Shown piece after piece: positions 1 to 9,287 of a stretch of DNA of 64,000 bases (positions within the stretch are counted from its first letter, which is position 1; every line of letters begins with the position of its first letter). Under the pieces are notes generated by a model, which ran no database searches, was not told where the DNA came from, and worked only from the letters and a program-made list of their open reading frames with translations. Origin of the DNA: Azolla caroliniana (Eukaryota > Polypodiophyta); the NCBI GenBank assembly GCA_043228905.1, contig JBHGNT010000003.1, forward strand, positions 15,810,001 to 15,874,000, in the 5' to 3' direction. The translations under genes were made by a program, and so were the position numbers.

Positions 1-1
1 T

Positions 2-222
2 TCCGATCCATTGCAACAATCTCAACACCATCTACCTCACAAAAAAACTTGTCTTCCATGCTCACACAAAGCACATAGAAGTGCATTACCATTTCGCGCG
101 AGCGTGTCCTTAGTGGTGAGGTCAACTTGTGTTCCATTCGAACTGATCAGCAAGTTGCCGACATCTTCACCAAGGCGCTTGGACTAGACAAGCTACGTCA
201 ATTTTCAAAGATGCTTGGCTAG
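2..222 (+). pseudogene. Ty1/copia RNase H C-terminal end (partial, cut by window edge)
   Basis: The + strand reads as the last ~70 residues of a copia RNase H, with the conserved KHIEVHYHF and ADIFTKALG signatures followed by a stop at 220-222. This is the very end of a pol polyprotein whose body lies left of the window. Downstream, at about 425-442, comes a purine-rich GCTTGAGAGGGGG tract, as expected of a polypurine tract before a 3' LTR. I call it a pseudogene because only the tail is visible; it could belong to an intact element outside the window. Confidence 0.8.
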
Positions 223-442
223 CAGCATCTCGACATGCCTTGCTTGAGAGGGAGACGAGCAGAGCCAACTGAACAACAAGCTAGGGGGAGGGTTGAAAAG
301 GTTGAAGCAGGCGAACGAGATGGAGCTAACGGGCCGAAGGGCCAAAGCACGATAAGGTCGAAAGGGCCGATAAGGCCAAAAGCCAAAAAGGCTGGAACGA
401 TTAGAGCCGAACATCTGATACCACACAAGCTTGAGAGGGGGT

Positions 443-673
443 GTTGAGATAACAGGCTCAATTGACTTATTGACTTTATTATAGTTAGAATTCATTGTAG
501 CTAGAATTTTTATATCATGTTTGGAATTTGGCCCCCATTTGTATTTTATCTTTATAGGAAGAATCTAGTCTCGACATCATGTCTAAGATCTATCTATCAT
601 TTGTAAAGCAAGTTGTAATATCAAATTAAAGTTTTCCTCTATAGCTAATGCCATTGACCCAAATTCTTCATTG
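443..673 (+). repeat. Probable 3' LTR of the truncated copia element
   Basis: The segment begins TGTTGAGATAAC directly after a polypurine tract and ends near TTCTTCA, so it has TG...CA termini. It contains a TATA-like stretch (ATCTTTATAGG). The right boundary is chosen only from the CA end and AT-rich context; no second LTR copy is in the window to confirm it. Confidence 0.5.
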
Positions 674-1756
674 AAAAAATAATGGTGAAATTTAGCTCTT
701 ATTGGAGGGGTTCAACCCTACATTCTATCCATTTTCGGATTTGAACCTTACACCCAATGTATATGACAATACTATTCTTGATAGGTTAGGTTGCCTTGCA
801 TCTACTTATATAACTTTCTCTAGTTTGCAAGCCATGAATTACTACATTACAACATGCACAAAATCTAGGTGCAAATCATCATATACTAAGTTATAAACCA
901 CTCTTGTGTTATGGATGTGGGTACAAATCACATATCTCATTATTAGACACCACATAATGCAAATCATGAATTCCACATTGACAACATTCACAAAAAATGG
1001 TCCCCTTCAATTGAGTGGTGTTGCCTCAATTACCACAAGAGCCACATTGTTTCCCCCTTGATAAGTGATATGAATTAACTACCATGGTTCATTGTGTGTT
1101 GGGGGTTGTAACATTGAACAAAGGGCATCATGTTTGGAATTAATGATACACCCTCTCTCCCCTAACAAGAGACCAAGCCATTTCTACCATTGGCATATCA
1201 TAGTTATCTTGGGCAATAGGTGACTAATTAGAACTATCTTGGAGCAATGTGTCAAAGGGAAATTCCACTAGGCCATATACTTAAGTTTTTTAGTAAAATT
1301 AGGGATTTCTACCTTTCTTTCCTTTCCATGTAATGCTTGTAACCATTTATTCATCTCACTTCCCCCTCTCTCGAACAACTTAATAATTTCAATATTTTTC
1401 TCTCTAACTAATTCTTTGAAACCACACTTGTGATGCATTTTGTCATTTTTTGTTTTCTTTATTATCGATCTTCCGACACTTTGTAATGACCACAAGATAG
1501 GATATCCCGTCGAGCCTTTGAGGCATCCCGATCCCTACATGCATCTGGAGACACTAGCTCTAGGTATAGCACTGTGGTGAGTTGGTTACTTGCAAACAAC
1601 ATAGACATTAATAACCTACCACCCCTTAAGTACAACCATGGGACTGATCAAACTCTAATATCTCATGAAGACCGTAATAAAGTGATACACCAAGAAATAT
1701 GGAAAATTTAAACTCGATATAAATGGATCACCCCACAAGAGCCACTCCCATCTAAA
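674..1756. other. Anonymous AT-rich sequence
   Basis: No convincing coding region, RNA gene or repeat was seen. The short ORFs here have no recognisable motif. Part of it, close to 1757, may be degraded LINE sequence upstream of the zinc-finger remnant. Confidence 0.5.
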
Positions 1757-2317
1757 ATGTTGTACTATAAGGAACACTTCTTGCACTTCTCTCAGTTAGG
1801 TTTTATTACACGACCAAGATATCTAGATACATACTTATCAAATACACTAAGGGTGGCCATTGGACAACTTAGGATATTATCTCACCAACTTGAGATTGAG
1901 AATGGTCGGGCTAATAGAGTCCCTAGAGAGGAAAGTCTATGTAGGTTGTGTCACATCGAGATAGAGGATGAGTATCACTTCACATGCAAGTGCCCAACTT
2001 ATGCCGAGATACGGGTGGAATACCAAGACATATTAGGACCCTCTCCCACCCTCTCCAAACTATTAGATACCCCAAATGTAAAGAGACTAGGTAGGTATAT
2101 CTTAGAACTAAAACAACATAGGGAGAATAAATTGCAAAGTGTTAACCATAACCCTTTTACTAGTCATCAAATTGTAACTAGTGTAATTTTTCAGGAACAA
2201 GGGGAGACAATGAATGTGATACACTTACGCCGCTCAGCCTCTCTCTTGAGGAAGCCGAAATGCAAAGAACAACCAAACTCCCTCGAATGTTGGGCTTCAA
2301 AACAAGTCGACACATAG
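1757..2317 (+). pseudogene. LINE (non-LTR retrotransposon) C-terminal zinc-binding region
   Basis: The 186-residue frame contains CRLC followed by EDEYHFTCKCP. This is the C-x2-C...H-x4-C pattern found C-terminal to the reverse transcriptase of many LINEs. The preceding stretch (LSHQLEIENGRANRVPREE) is also typical of that position. No reverse transcriptase core is intact in this copy. After residue ~145 the frame looks non-homologous, so the true end is uncertain. The style matches the LINE split over 44-63 kb, so it may be the same family. Confidence 0.55.
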
Positions 2318-3328
2318 TAGAAAAGATTAAGAAGATAAGGGGAGGTGAGCTACGTCGACTAGAAGCTATGGTTGGGGTACCTTTTATATTGGGACCACGG
2401 GCCACATCGACATCGAAACCCTTTGACCTCCCGCTTCTCTTCAAGAGACTTGGATTGAAATGAAATTAGGCCTAGTATAACATCATTTTCATTGTAGAAC
2501 ATGTTTTTTTATAGAACATGTTTGTTATTTTACTAGAACTATTTAGCTTAAAACTCTATTTTTATTTTTATTTTTTACTTTCGATGAATGGGTAAATATC
2601 CCATTTTTTGTTGTAAAACATTTGTCTCATGGGCCAATTTTGGCCTTAGAAGACGTTAATATATCTTTCTTTCTCTCTCTCTCTCTCTCTCTCTCATGCA
2701 CACACACACACAAACCTTCATCAGAGGAACATCTCCACCATTTATTAATTTCTCTCCCCGTATGTCCTTTCCAATCTCTAAAATCTTTCATCACACAACA
2801 TAATTTCTTTATTGGATTGGCCTCTCATCTAGATCCACAATCAATAACTTCCCTATGTGCAATGCACTAACATCAAAAGCGATACCATTCATTGAGGTAT
2901 AAACTAGGAAGTCCTGTCTAACTAATGGTGTTAAACTATAAAACAAATGAGTTGAAAAGTTTTCAAAGAGGCATACTCTCACCAATAACATAAACTAACA
3001 AAAGCCTTTTTACAAGGACGCATGAAGAATGTATGAGACACACAAGAGCCTCTAACGGACACATATAGATCTCTCTCTATTTATATATTAGAGAGAGAGA
3101 GAGAGAGAGAGAGAAATACTTCTTTACACTCTTGTTTCTCACTACGTATTTATTCAAAAGTAGTTCTCTCTATATATAACTTTCCTGACAAATTTCTCTC
3201 TACACACCACATGTGTTGGATATGACGCAATTCTACGATTGCTCTATGCCATTGGAGTTTGGTGTCCCCACATGTCCAACTATAGGCATGCACACACAAT
3301 CTCCCTCTCTCTCTCTTCTTTTATTATA
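2318..3328. other. Non-coding region with microsatellites
   Basis: AT-rich sequence without a credible gene. It holds a (CT)n/(CA)n tract at about 2650-2712, a (GA)n tract at about 3089-3114 and CT-rich runs near 3300-3320. Confidence 0.6.
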
Positions 3329-3400
3329 ATTAGCTTAGCTTAATGGTACGCCGTTTACATTATTAGCACTAATCTTGGGTTCAAAACCTAATTTTCTCAC
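3329..3400 (+). repeat. tRNA-like sequence (A/B-box), forward
   Basis: TAGCTTAATGGTA (about 3336-3348) resembles a Pol III A box and GGGTTCAAAACC (3377-3388) resembles a B box, at roughly tRNA spacing. The stems are poor, so this is not a functional tRNA. It is more likely a SINE head, a decayed tRNA pseudogene, or the U3 part of an LTR like those described at 9098, 47286 and 60405. Confidence 0.4.
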
Positions 3401-3446
3401 CTCTCAATTACTCCATTGATATCTCTTATTTCACTACATGCCATTG

Positions 3447-3516
3447 TGGAATGTAGGGGTTAAACCAATGACCACCTAGTCTCTATTGGGCAACCTTACC
3501 AACTGAGCTACATCCA
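3447..3516 (-). repeat. tRNA-like sequence (A/B-box), reverse
   Basis: On the minus strand TAGCTCAGTTGG is a near-perfect A box (3499-3510 on +), followed by TTGGTTTAACCCC as a B-box-like T arm (3457-3469). Spacing fits a tRNA. It faces the forward tRNA-like sequence at 3329-3400. The acceptor stem is not convincing, so a retroposon head or pseudogene is likelier than a working tRNA gene. Confidence 0.45.
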
Positions 3517-3570
3517 TCTAGGCACTTCTTCTTCTTCTTCTTCTTCTTCTTCTCTCTCTCTCTCACTCTT

Positions 3571-3995
3571 GGTGAAAACACACAATTATATTAATAAATG
3601 TGTGTAAAAAACACTACTTACAATGGGTGTGACAATGAAGTATGGTCACCCACTAACTACACTACACGACATGGGTAGTAGAACATGTTGAATTGCCAAT
3701 AGGCAACTCCACTGAGGAAATAATTTCCACTTCTTCCAATAAAGAAATTTGTCACATTAGTACTCCCTCCCTCCCTCTCTCTTCTTTTGGTGAAAACACA
3801 CAATTATATTAATAAATCTGTGTAAAAAACACTACTTACAATGGGTGTGACAATGGAGTATGGTCACCCACTAATTACACTACACCACATGGGTAGTGGA
3901 ACATGTTGAATTGCCGATAGGCAAGACAAACACTCCACCAAGGAAAGAATTTTCACTTCTCCAATAAAGAAAATTGCCACATTAGTACTCCCTTC
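3571..3995. repeat. Tandem duplication, period ~218 bp
   Basis: GGTGAAAACACACAATTATA begins at 3571 and again at 3789, and the two copies stay alignable to about 3788 and 3995 with scattered substitutions and a small insertion. The second copy overlaps the end of the minus-strand LINE remnant, so this appears to be a duplication of the LINE 3' end. A CTT-repeat precedes the first copy. Confidence 0.75.
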
Positions 3996-4286
3996 AACAT
4001 TCGTAGATATGCTTTCACTCCATGTCTACCATCGAATACAAAAGCGTTGCGTATATTCCAATTATGACACAATCCCCAATATCTCAAAAATAGTAAAATG
4101 ATCTCCATCTCTTGGGTCAACCTGTGTAAATTGTGCAAACACCCACTGTCTAGGTGTCAAATAACACTGTGATAAGACTTGCCAAATTTGAGAAATGTAA
4201 CTCCAAATCAGACAAGCAATCGGACATTGTATAAATTGATGAGTATTATCTTCGATTTGAACAGTGCAAGAAAAGCAATTACCCAT
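3953..4286 (-). pseudogene. Plant LINE C-terminal zf-RVT remnant, downstream half
   Basis: Two overlapping minus frames read CFSC...EDNTHQFIQCP...IWSYISQIW and then RYWGLCHNWNIRNAFVF. This is the zinc-binding 'zf-RVT' type C-terminus of plant L1-like elements. The sequence stops abruptly at 4286, the left edge of the copia element, and resumes at 13301, where the upstream half lies. Frame changes show it is dead. The insertion explains why the two halves are 9 kb apart. Confidence 0.7.
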
Positions 4287-4679
4287 TGTAACGAATCGTG
4301 TATGATTCTTGTGAAGCGGAAGAGATGTGAGTTATGTGTGTGTATGAGAGAGAGAGTGTGTGAGTGAGAGAGACAAGGAGTAAGACACAGAGAATACGCA
4401 AGGTAAAAATATATTAACAAAGGAGAAAGACTCAACATTGTACAAGGTGGGAGGAGGGTGCTTTATATAGTCACCCTCTCTCTTCATTAACTACAAGACT
4501 CATGGAGCATGGGGAATGTGAAAGCTCATAAGTTATGTGTCATAGAATATGATTCTACGACTCATACTAAATGCTAGAATACAAAGTGATGACATAATGG
4601 TGACTCTTGGCCGTTGGAGTGTCTATTCACTCTCAAGGTGAGTTCACACACTAAACCAAGTTGAGCTTGATTCTCAACA
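4287..4679 (-). repeat. 3' LTR of the minus-strand copia element
   Basis: 393 bp, pairing with 12904-13300. In element orientation it starts TGTTGAGAATCAAGC and ends at TTACA. It holds a TATA-like TATATAAAG (minus strand, about 4461-4469) and an imperfect palindrome around 4533-4563 that is also present in the related + strand LTRs. Confidence 0.9.
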
Positions 4680-4974
4680 CGCCCCCTCAAGCTCAAGTCG
4701 GATCGGTTTCAGACGGTATCCGAAATCCACTTCAACTCGTGTTCCGAAGTCCGCGTCGACTCACATTTATGCGGAGTTGCGGAATCCGTGCTCCAGCTTG
4801 CGTTGTGCGTGGTTGCGAAGTCTGTGCTTCGGCTTGCGTCTTTCTTCGCGGCTTTGCGCAGTAGATCGGCTCTTTGCAACTTCGTTGCGCGGTTGCGTAG
4901 TGTCTTCTCTTAGCGGGTTCGTTGCGCGGTTGCGAAATCCACGCGTTATTGCGTAGTGTCTTCAGTACTCCCCC

Positions 4975-6558
4975 TCAAGCTTGGTAGGTTAGGGATTGTA
5001 AACCGAGATAGGTCATGAATTGCCATAGCTTGTCGACTCCTAAGGCCTTAGTGAAGATGTCAGCCGTTTGAAGATTTGTGCTAATGTGTTGTAGGTCAAC
5101 ATCGCCAGCCAGAACGTGCTCCCGGATGAAGTGATAGTGCACTTCGATGTGCTTCGTCCACGCGTGGAACACCAGGTTCCGAACCAAATAGATACTACTC
5201 ATGTTGTCACAGTAAAGGGAAGTCAGATCCTTGATGGGTACGCCCAGATCCTTGAGTATCCTTTTGAGCCATACGGCTTCACATGTGGCCACTGCCGCAC
5301 TCTTGTATTCTACCTCTGTGCTCGAAAGAGCGACGGTTGGTTGCTTTTTGCTGCTCCATGATATTGCTTTGCTGCCGAGGGAGAAAACAAATCCGGAGGT
5401 TGATCTTCTATCGGCTTTGTAGCCGGCCCAATAGGCATCTGTGTACCCCTCGAGTCGTATTGGCATCGCGGTCTTGTAGAGGATGCCACAATCCATTGTG
5501 CCACTCACGTATCGTAGAACTCGCTTAGTGCAATCCAAGTGAGTATCACGTGGTGTTTGCATGAATTGGCTAAGGAGACCAACCAGATAACTGAGATCGG
5601 GTCGTGTGATCGTGAGGTAGATGAGACTTCCGATGAGTTGTTGATACTGAGTCGGCTCACACGCTTTGATGCTGGAGTTTGCATCTAGTTTGAGATTGCG
5701 ATCGAGTGGGGTTGCTGCGGATTTGCACTCAACCATCCCGAACTTGTATAACAAGTTGAGGATGTAGTGTCGTTGAGAGATCATGATTCCGGCCGGGGTC
5801 TGAATTACCTCGATGTTGAGGAAGTAGTGGCGCTCCATCATGTCCGTCATCTCGAACTTGTCGGAAAGGAGGGATTTGACCTTATTGATTTCAACGAGAT
5901 GCGCACCTCCAATGACTAGGTCATCCACATATAAGATGATGACGATCGAACTTGCGGAATCGCTTCGTATGTAGAGGGAGTTGTCCGATTTTGACATACG
6001 GAAGCCGATTTGATGAAGATATTGCGTTATCTTCGAATGCGAAGCACGCAGTGCTTGCTTGAGGCCGTAGAGTGGCTTCTTGAGTCGGCATACAACTTTC
6101 GGATGGGTGCTCGAGTTGAAGCCAGGTGGTTGTATCATGTACGCCTCCTCTTCTAATTCGCCTTGTAGAAAGGCGTTCTTGACGTCCATTTGATGGAGGT
6201 GCCACCCTTTCGCCACGGTAAGCGCAATTACGGTCCGTACCGTCGTCATCTTTGCCACCGGGGCAAAGGTCTCCTCGTAGTCAACTCCGTGCATTTGGGC
6301 GTAGCCTTTCGCTACGAGTCGCGCTTTGTAGCAGTTGACGAAACCGTCAGCGTTGTACTTCACTTTGTAAATCCATCTACATCCGATCGCCTTTTTGTGT
6401 GGTGAGGTGGGAACGAGATCCCATGTTTCATTCTTGCGTAGTGCCTGCATCTCCTCGTTCATGGCTTCGATACATCGTTGATCCTTGGCTGCTTCGGAAA
6501 ATGTTTCCGGCTCGCGTACTATCACCACCTTCATCATAAAGGCATAGTGATATGCCAT
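4975..6558 (-). pseudogene. Copia reverse transcriptase and RNase H
   Basis: A 527-residue open stretch of pol. Seen in order: the copia RT start (ETWDLVP, CRWIYKVKYN, ARLVAKGYAQ), the motif FLQGELEEEAYM, YGLKQALRAS, the catalytic YVDDLVIGG, then RNase H (EGYTDAYWAG, STSGFVFSLG, SSTEVEYKSAA) ending with KHIEVHYHF and ADIFTKALG. This enzyme copies element RNA into cDNA and degrades the RNA strand. The region is uninterrupted and could be nearly complete, but it lost its upstream coding frame, so the element cannot make the polyprotein. Confidence 0.9.
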
Positions 6559-6981
6559 GTAGTCGTTGTAGCCGAATCGGCTGACCGGATTCTTTTCACG
6601 GGTGGACCAACAAACCTTTTCATTTGCAAAGATGAGGACTTTCTTAGCTCCGATTGGTACATCGAAACCGCCAAACTCACTGTCGAGTCAGTGAGTCGAC
6701 TCATCGTCGTCCAAGCGATCGTCTTCGTATTCCGCCATTCTCGCCTTGCCTTTGTCCATCTTCGAGCTAGGCCATGATGTGCTTTGATCACTCAAAGGCT
6801 CTTGTGGTCTACTCAATCGGGTCGTGATCGGACTTTCTTTGAACATGCGTGTAAGGTGATCTTCATCCTGTATCTCTTGTTCAGTGGATTCCGGGTCGAG
6901 CGGAGTCGGAGTCGAAGTTGTCTCTAGTGCGTACCAGGATGCGGATTCGTCAAAAACGACGTCTCGACTTACTCGAGATTT
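6559..6981 (-). pseudogene. Copia pol linker between integrase and RT (frame-broken)
   Basis: The minus strand carries the variable acidic linker normally found between integrase and RT (for example SRLSRPQEPLSDQ and a DDDESTH stretch). Stops and shifts separate it from both neighbours. One stop (TGA, minus, about 6982-6984) lies directly after YKYYNPST and ends the integrase frame. Confidence 0.65.
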
Positions 6982-7554
6982 TCAAGTTGAGGGGTTGTAG
7001 TACTTGTACCCCTTTTGCTCCAGTGAGTATCCTACGAGGATACATTTCTCCGACTTCGGGTCAAACTTTTGGCGCTTCTCGTCGAGGATGTGCACATACG
7101 CTATCGCGCCAAATATCCGGGTGTGCGATAAGTTCGACTTCTCTCCGAAGTATTTTTCATGCGGAGTGACCTCGTGCACTCCGGATGTTGTGCATCGGTT
7201 CATTAGGTAGACAGTTGTATTTGCAGCTTCGGCCCAATATGACTTGGGCATATGCTTCTCGTTCATCATGGCCTGCGCTACTTCGAGGATGTGCCGATTT
7301 TTGCGCTCGGCTACTCCGTTTTGTTGCGGAGTGTGTCGGTAAGTGAATTCTCGCCAAATTCCTTCCTTTCGGAGATACATCGTGAAATCGTCCGAGAAGT
7401 ACTCCTTGCCGCCATCTGATCGAAGGCATCGTACATGACGGCCCGTGGCTTTCTCGACTTCATTTTTGAATTTTTTGAAGTGTCCGAACACTTCGCTCTT
7501 TTGCCACATCGGATAGATCCAAGTGTGCCTAGAAAAGTTGTCGATGAAGGTCAC
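6982..7554 (-). pseudogene. Copia integrase core
   Basis: 190 residues with FIDNFSRHTWIYPM, LRSDGGKEYFSDDF and HTPQQNGVAERKNRHI, which are the DDE-integrase signatures of copia elements (second Asp in SDGG, Glu in AERKNR). The fold continues through YWAEAANTTVYLMNRC to YKYYNPST, where an in-frame stop ends it. Integrase joins the cDNA to the host chromosome. Upstream (higher coordinates) it is separated from the protease part by a frameshift near 7555-7740. Confidence 0.88.
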
Positions 7555-7702
7555 GTAGTATCGGCTTCCGCCGAATGTCGCCGTCTGAGCCGGACCCCAT
7601 ACGTCGGAATGAACGACGTCGAGTAGACCTTTGCTTACGTTCCGCTCTTTCGGGAATGGGTGTCGGTGTTGCTTGCCGAATTGGCACGCTTCGCATACAC
7701 CT

Positions 7703-8308
7703 TCAATCTCCTTCTCTTTGAATTGTTGAGAGTCTGATGACGACTCCTTTCGATTTCATTGCTTTGAGTTTGTTGAGATTGATGTGGCCGATTCGCTTGT
7801 GCCATAGCTCTATGTCGAAGTCGGCTTTCGTGCTTTTTGCGAACATGGCGGATTTCATCTCATGTGAATCAAGAATGAACATTCGGCCCTCTCTTCTTCC
7901 GCACACGATGATTCGGCCCTCTTTTTCGATGAAGCACCCTTCTTGGTCAAATCGTACTTGCATCCCTTGCTCAACCATTTGGCCAACCGAGACCAAATTC
8001 TTCATGATGGTGGGAACATGCAAGACATTTTTAATGTATGTTTGCTTACCTCTTTCGCCGAACAGAACATTGTTGATGTGCCAAATTGGGTGCGTAGTGT
8101 CATCTCCGGTTTCGACATAACCGGGTTGCTCCGGCTCTCGAAGTTCAAGAAACCATTCTTTATGAGATGTCATATGGTTTGAGGCTCCGGAGTCAACAAA
8201 CCATACGTCCTCCGGATTGAGGGCACTAGTTGAGGTGGAGGCCGACATAGAGTTTGCTCTATGTTTCATCATGAACATTCCACCACGGTCGGAGTTGTGT
8301 GCATACAT
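7703..8308 (-). pseudogene. Copia gag C-term, protease and pre-integrase zinc region
   Basis: 201 residues. VWFVDSGASNHMTS is the aspartic-protease active site (DSGA intact). LHVPTIMKNLVSVGQ and FIEKEGRI follow, then LWHKRIGHINLNKL, the start of the HHCC pre-integrase zinc domain, where the frame shifts. The protease cleaves the copia polyprotein. The N-terminus runs straight into the tandem-repeated gag tail at 8277-8400. Confidence 0.88.
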
Positions 8309-8656
8309 TCCACCTCAATCTTCATAGTCGGAGTTGTGCCCGTACATTCCGCTATACTCTTCGTAGTCAGAATTGTGCGCGTAATTCGTGAGTTGTCGGC
8401 TTGTGGAAGCCGATTCACGCATCTTCTTTCGGCACTCTTCTTCGTGGTGGCCGAGCTTTCTGCAATATCAGCATTCGGTTGCGTTTTGACGGCTCGAGCC
8501 GGAGTGGCAGCTCCCCCTTCTTGCGAAGGTTCCTCGTTGGCTTCGGTTTTGCGGTCGAAATTGGGAGTTGTTGTCATAGGTCGGACCTCGTCTGCCTTGT
8601 CCTTGGCCAAATCGGCCTCTCGCTCGTCCGCGTCCTCTTCCTCCGTTCGAGTGCGT
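8309..8656 (-). pseudogene. Copia gag zinc knuckle and repeated tail (left part of split gag)
   Basis: Minus-strand reading gives a glycine/arginine-rich segment, then a CCHC-knuckle-like stretch (YCRKLGHHEEECRKK; the first Cys is unclear) and two to three tandem copies of a ~45-bp unit coding HNSDYE(E/D)..GGMY at about 8277-8400. It continues the gag interrupted at 12150; the 3493-bp TR-GAG-type element sits between the two halves. Confidence 0.75.
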
Positions 8657-9287
8657 TGTCGCGAAGATTCGCGCGTGTGTGTGCTACTCGAGCGACCACC
8701 GGGGTCTTGGACTGGGGAGGACGTTCGCGGAATTATCGACGCTAGATGACGATCAATGTAAGATTGGATGAAATTTGTTCACTTGAGAAGAAGAAAGATT
8801 GTACACTTGAGAAGTAGAAAAACATGAAGAAGATAAAGACAAATATAATTTATATTGATGATAATGGTGTTGGTGATATCACATATTGAGCCCCCCTTAC
8901 ACAAGCCCAATTAGAGGCTTTTATAGGTTTTTCCATGCTCGTGACATGCACAAAACCATGGGCTAAAACCATGGTTTTGTGCACACGGTTTTGCTTATGT
9001 CATGCACAAACCATGGTTTTGTGCACATGGTTTTCTATGGTTGTTTCGTCTATAATTTGTATATGAAAAGGAAATACATAAAATCTACACTATATGATAG
9101 TTGTCCTAGTGGTAAGGCAATTATCTTGTATCTTAGAGGTGCAAGGTTCAATCCTTGCTTGCACCCCTCTGTATGAACTCAAGTGCCACTAGGCTAGGTT
9201 TATTTGCTAAGTGCATGTGCAATGTTGCACATCCTTGGTTTATTCATCTCACTCGGTTTCACACCGTAGCCGAAAATCGTCACGACA
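8657..9287 (-). repeat. 3' LTR of the TR-GAG-type element
   Basis: 631 bp, virtually identical to 11519-12149. On the + strand it contains two strong palindromes built on ACCATGGTTTTGTGCA (8947-8983 and 9003-9025) and a tRNA-like module at 9098-9168 that is antisense to the element. The end of the gag-like ORF runs 39 bp into it. Confidence 0.92.
9098..9168 (+). repeat. tRNA-like A/B-box module inside the TR-GAG LTR
   Basis: GTCCTAGTGGTAAGGCAA (9103-9120) fits an A box with D-arm, and AAGGTTCAATCCTTG (9143-9157) fits a T arm/B box whose stem (CAAGG/CCTTG) pairs perfectly. Spacing between boxes is tRNA-like. The same module is in the other LTR at about 11960-12030. It reads opposite to the retroelement. 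It could be a Pol III promoter remnant or a captured tRNA or SINE head. No anticodon arm can be assigned with confidence. Confidence 0.55.

Noticed and set aside
1268-1495. 75-codon minus frame
   Set aside because: Low-complexity Lys-rich reading of AT-rich DNA without homology signals.
9098-9168. Functional tRNA gene in the TR-GAG LTR
   Set aside because: A and B boxes are good, but no full cloverleaf with acceptor stem and anticodon arm can be drawn; it is part of a repeated LTR.
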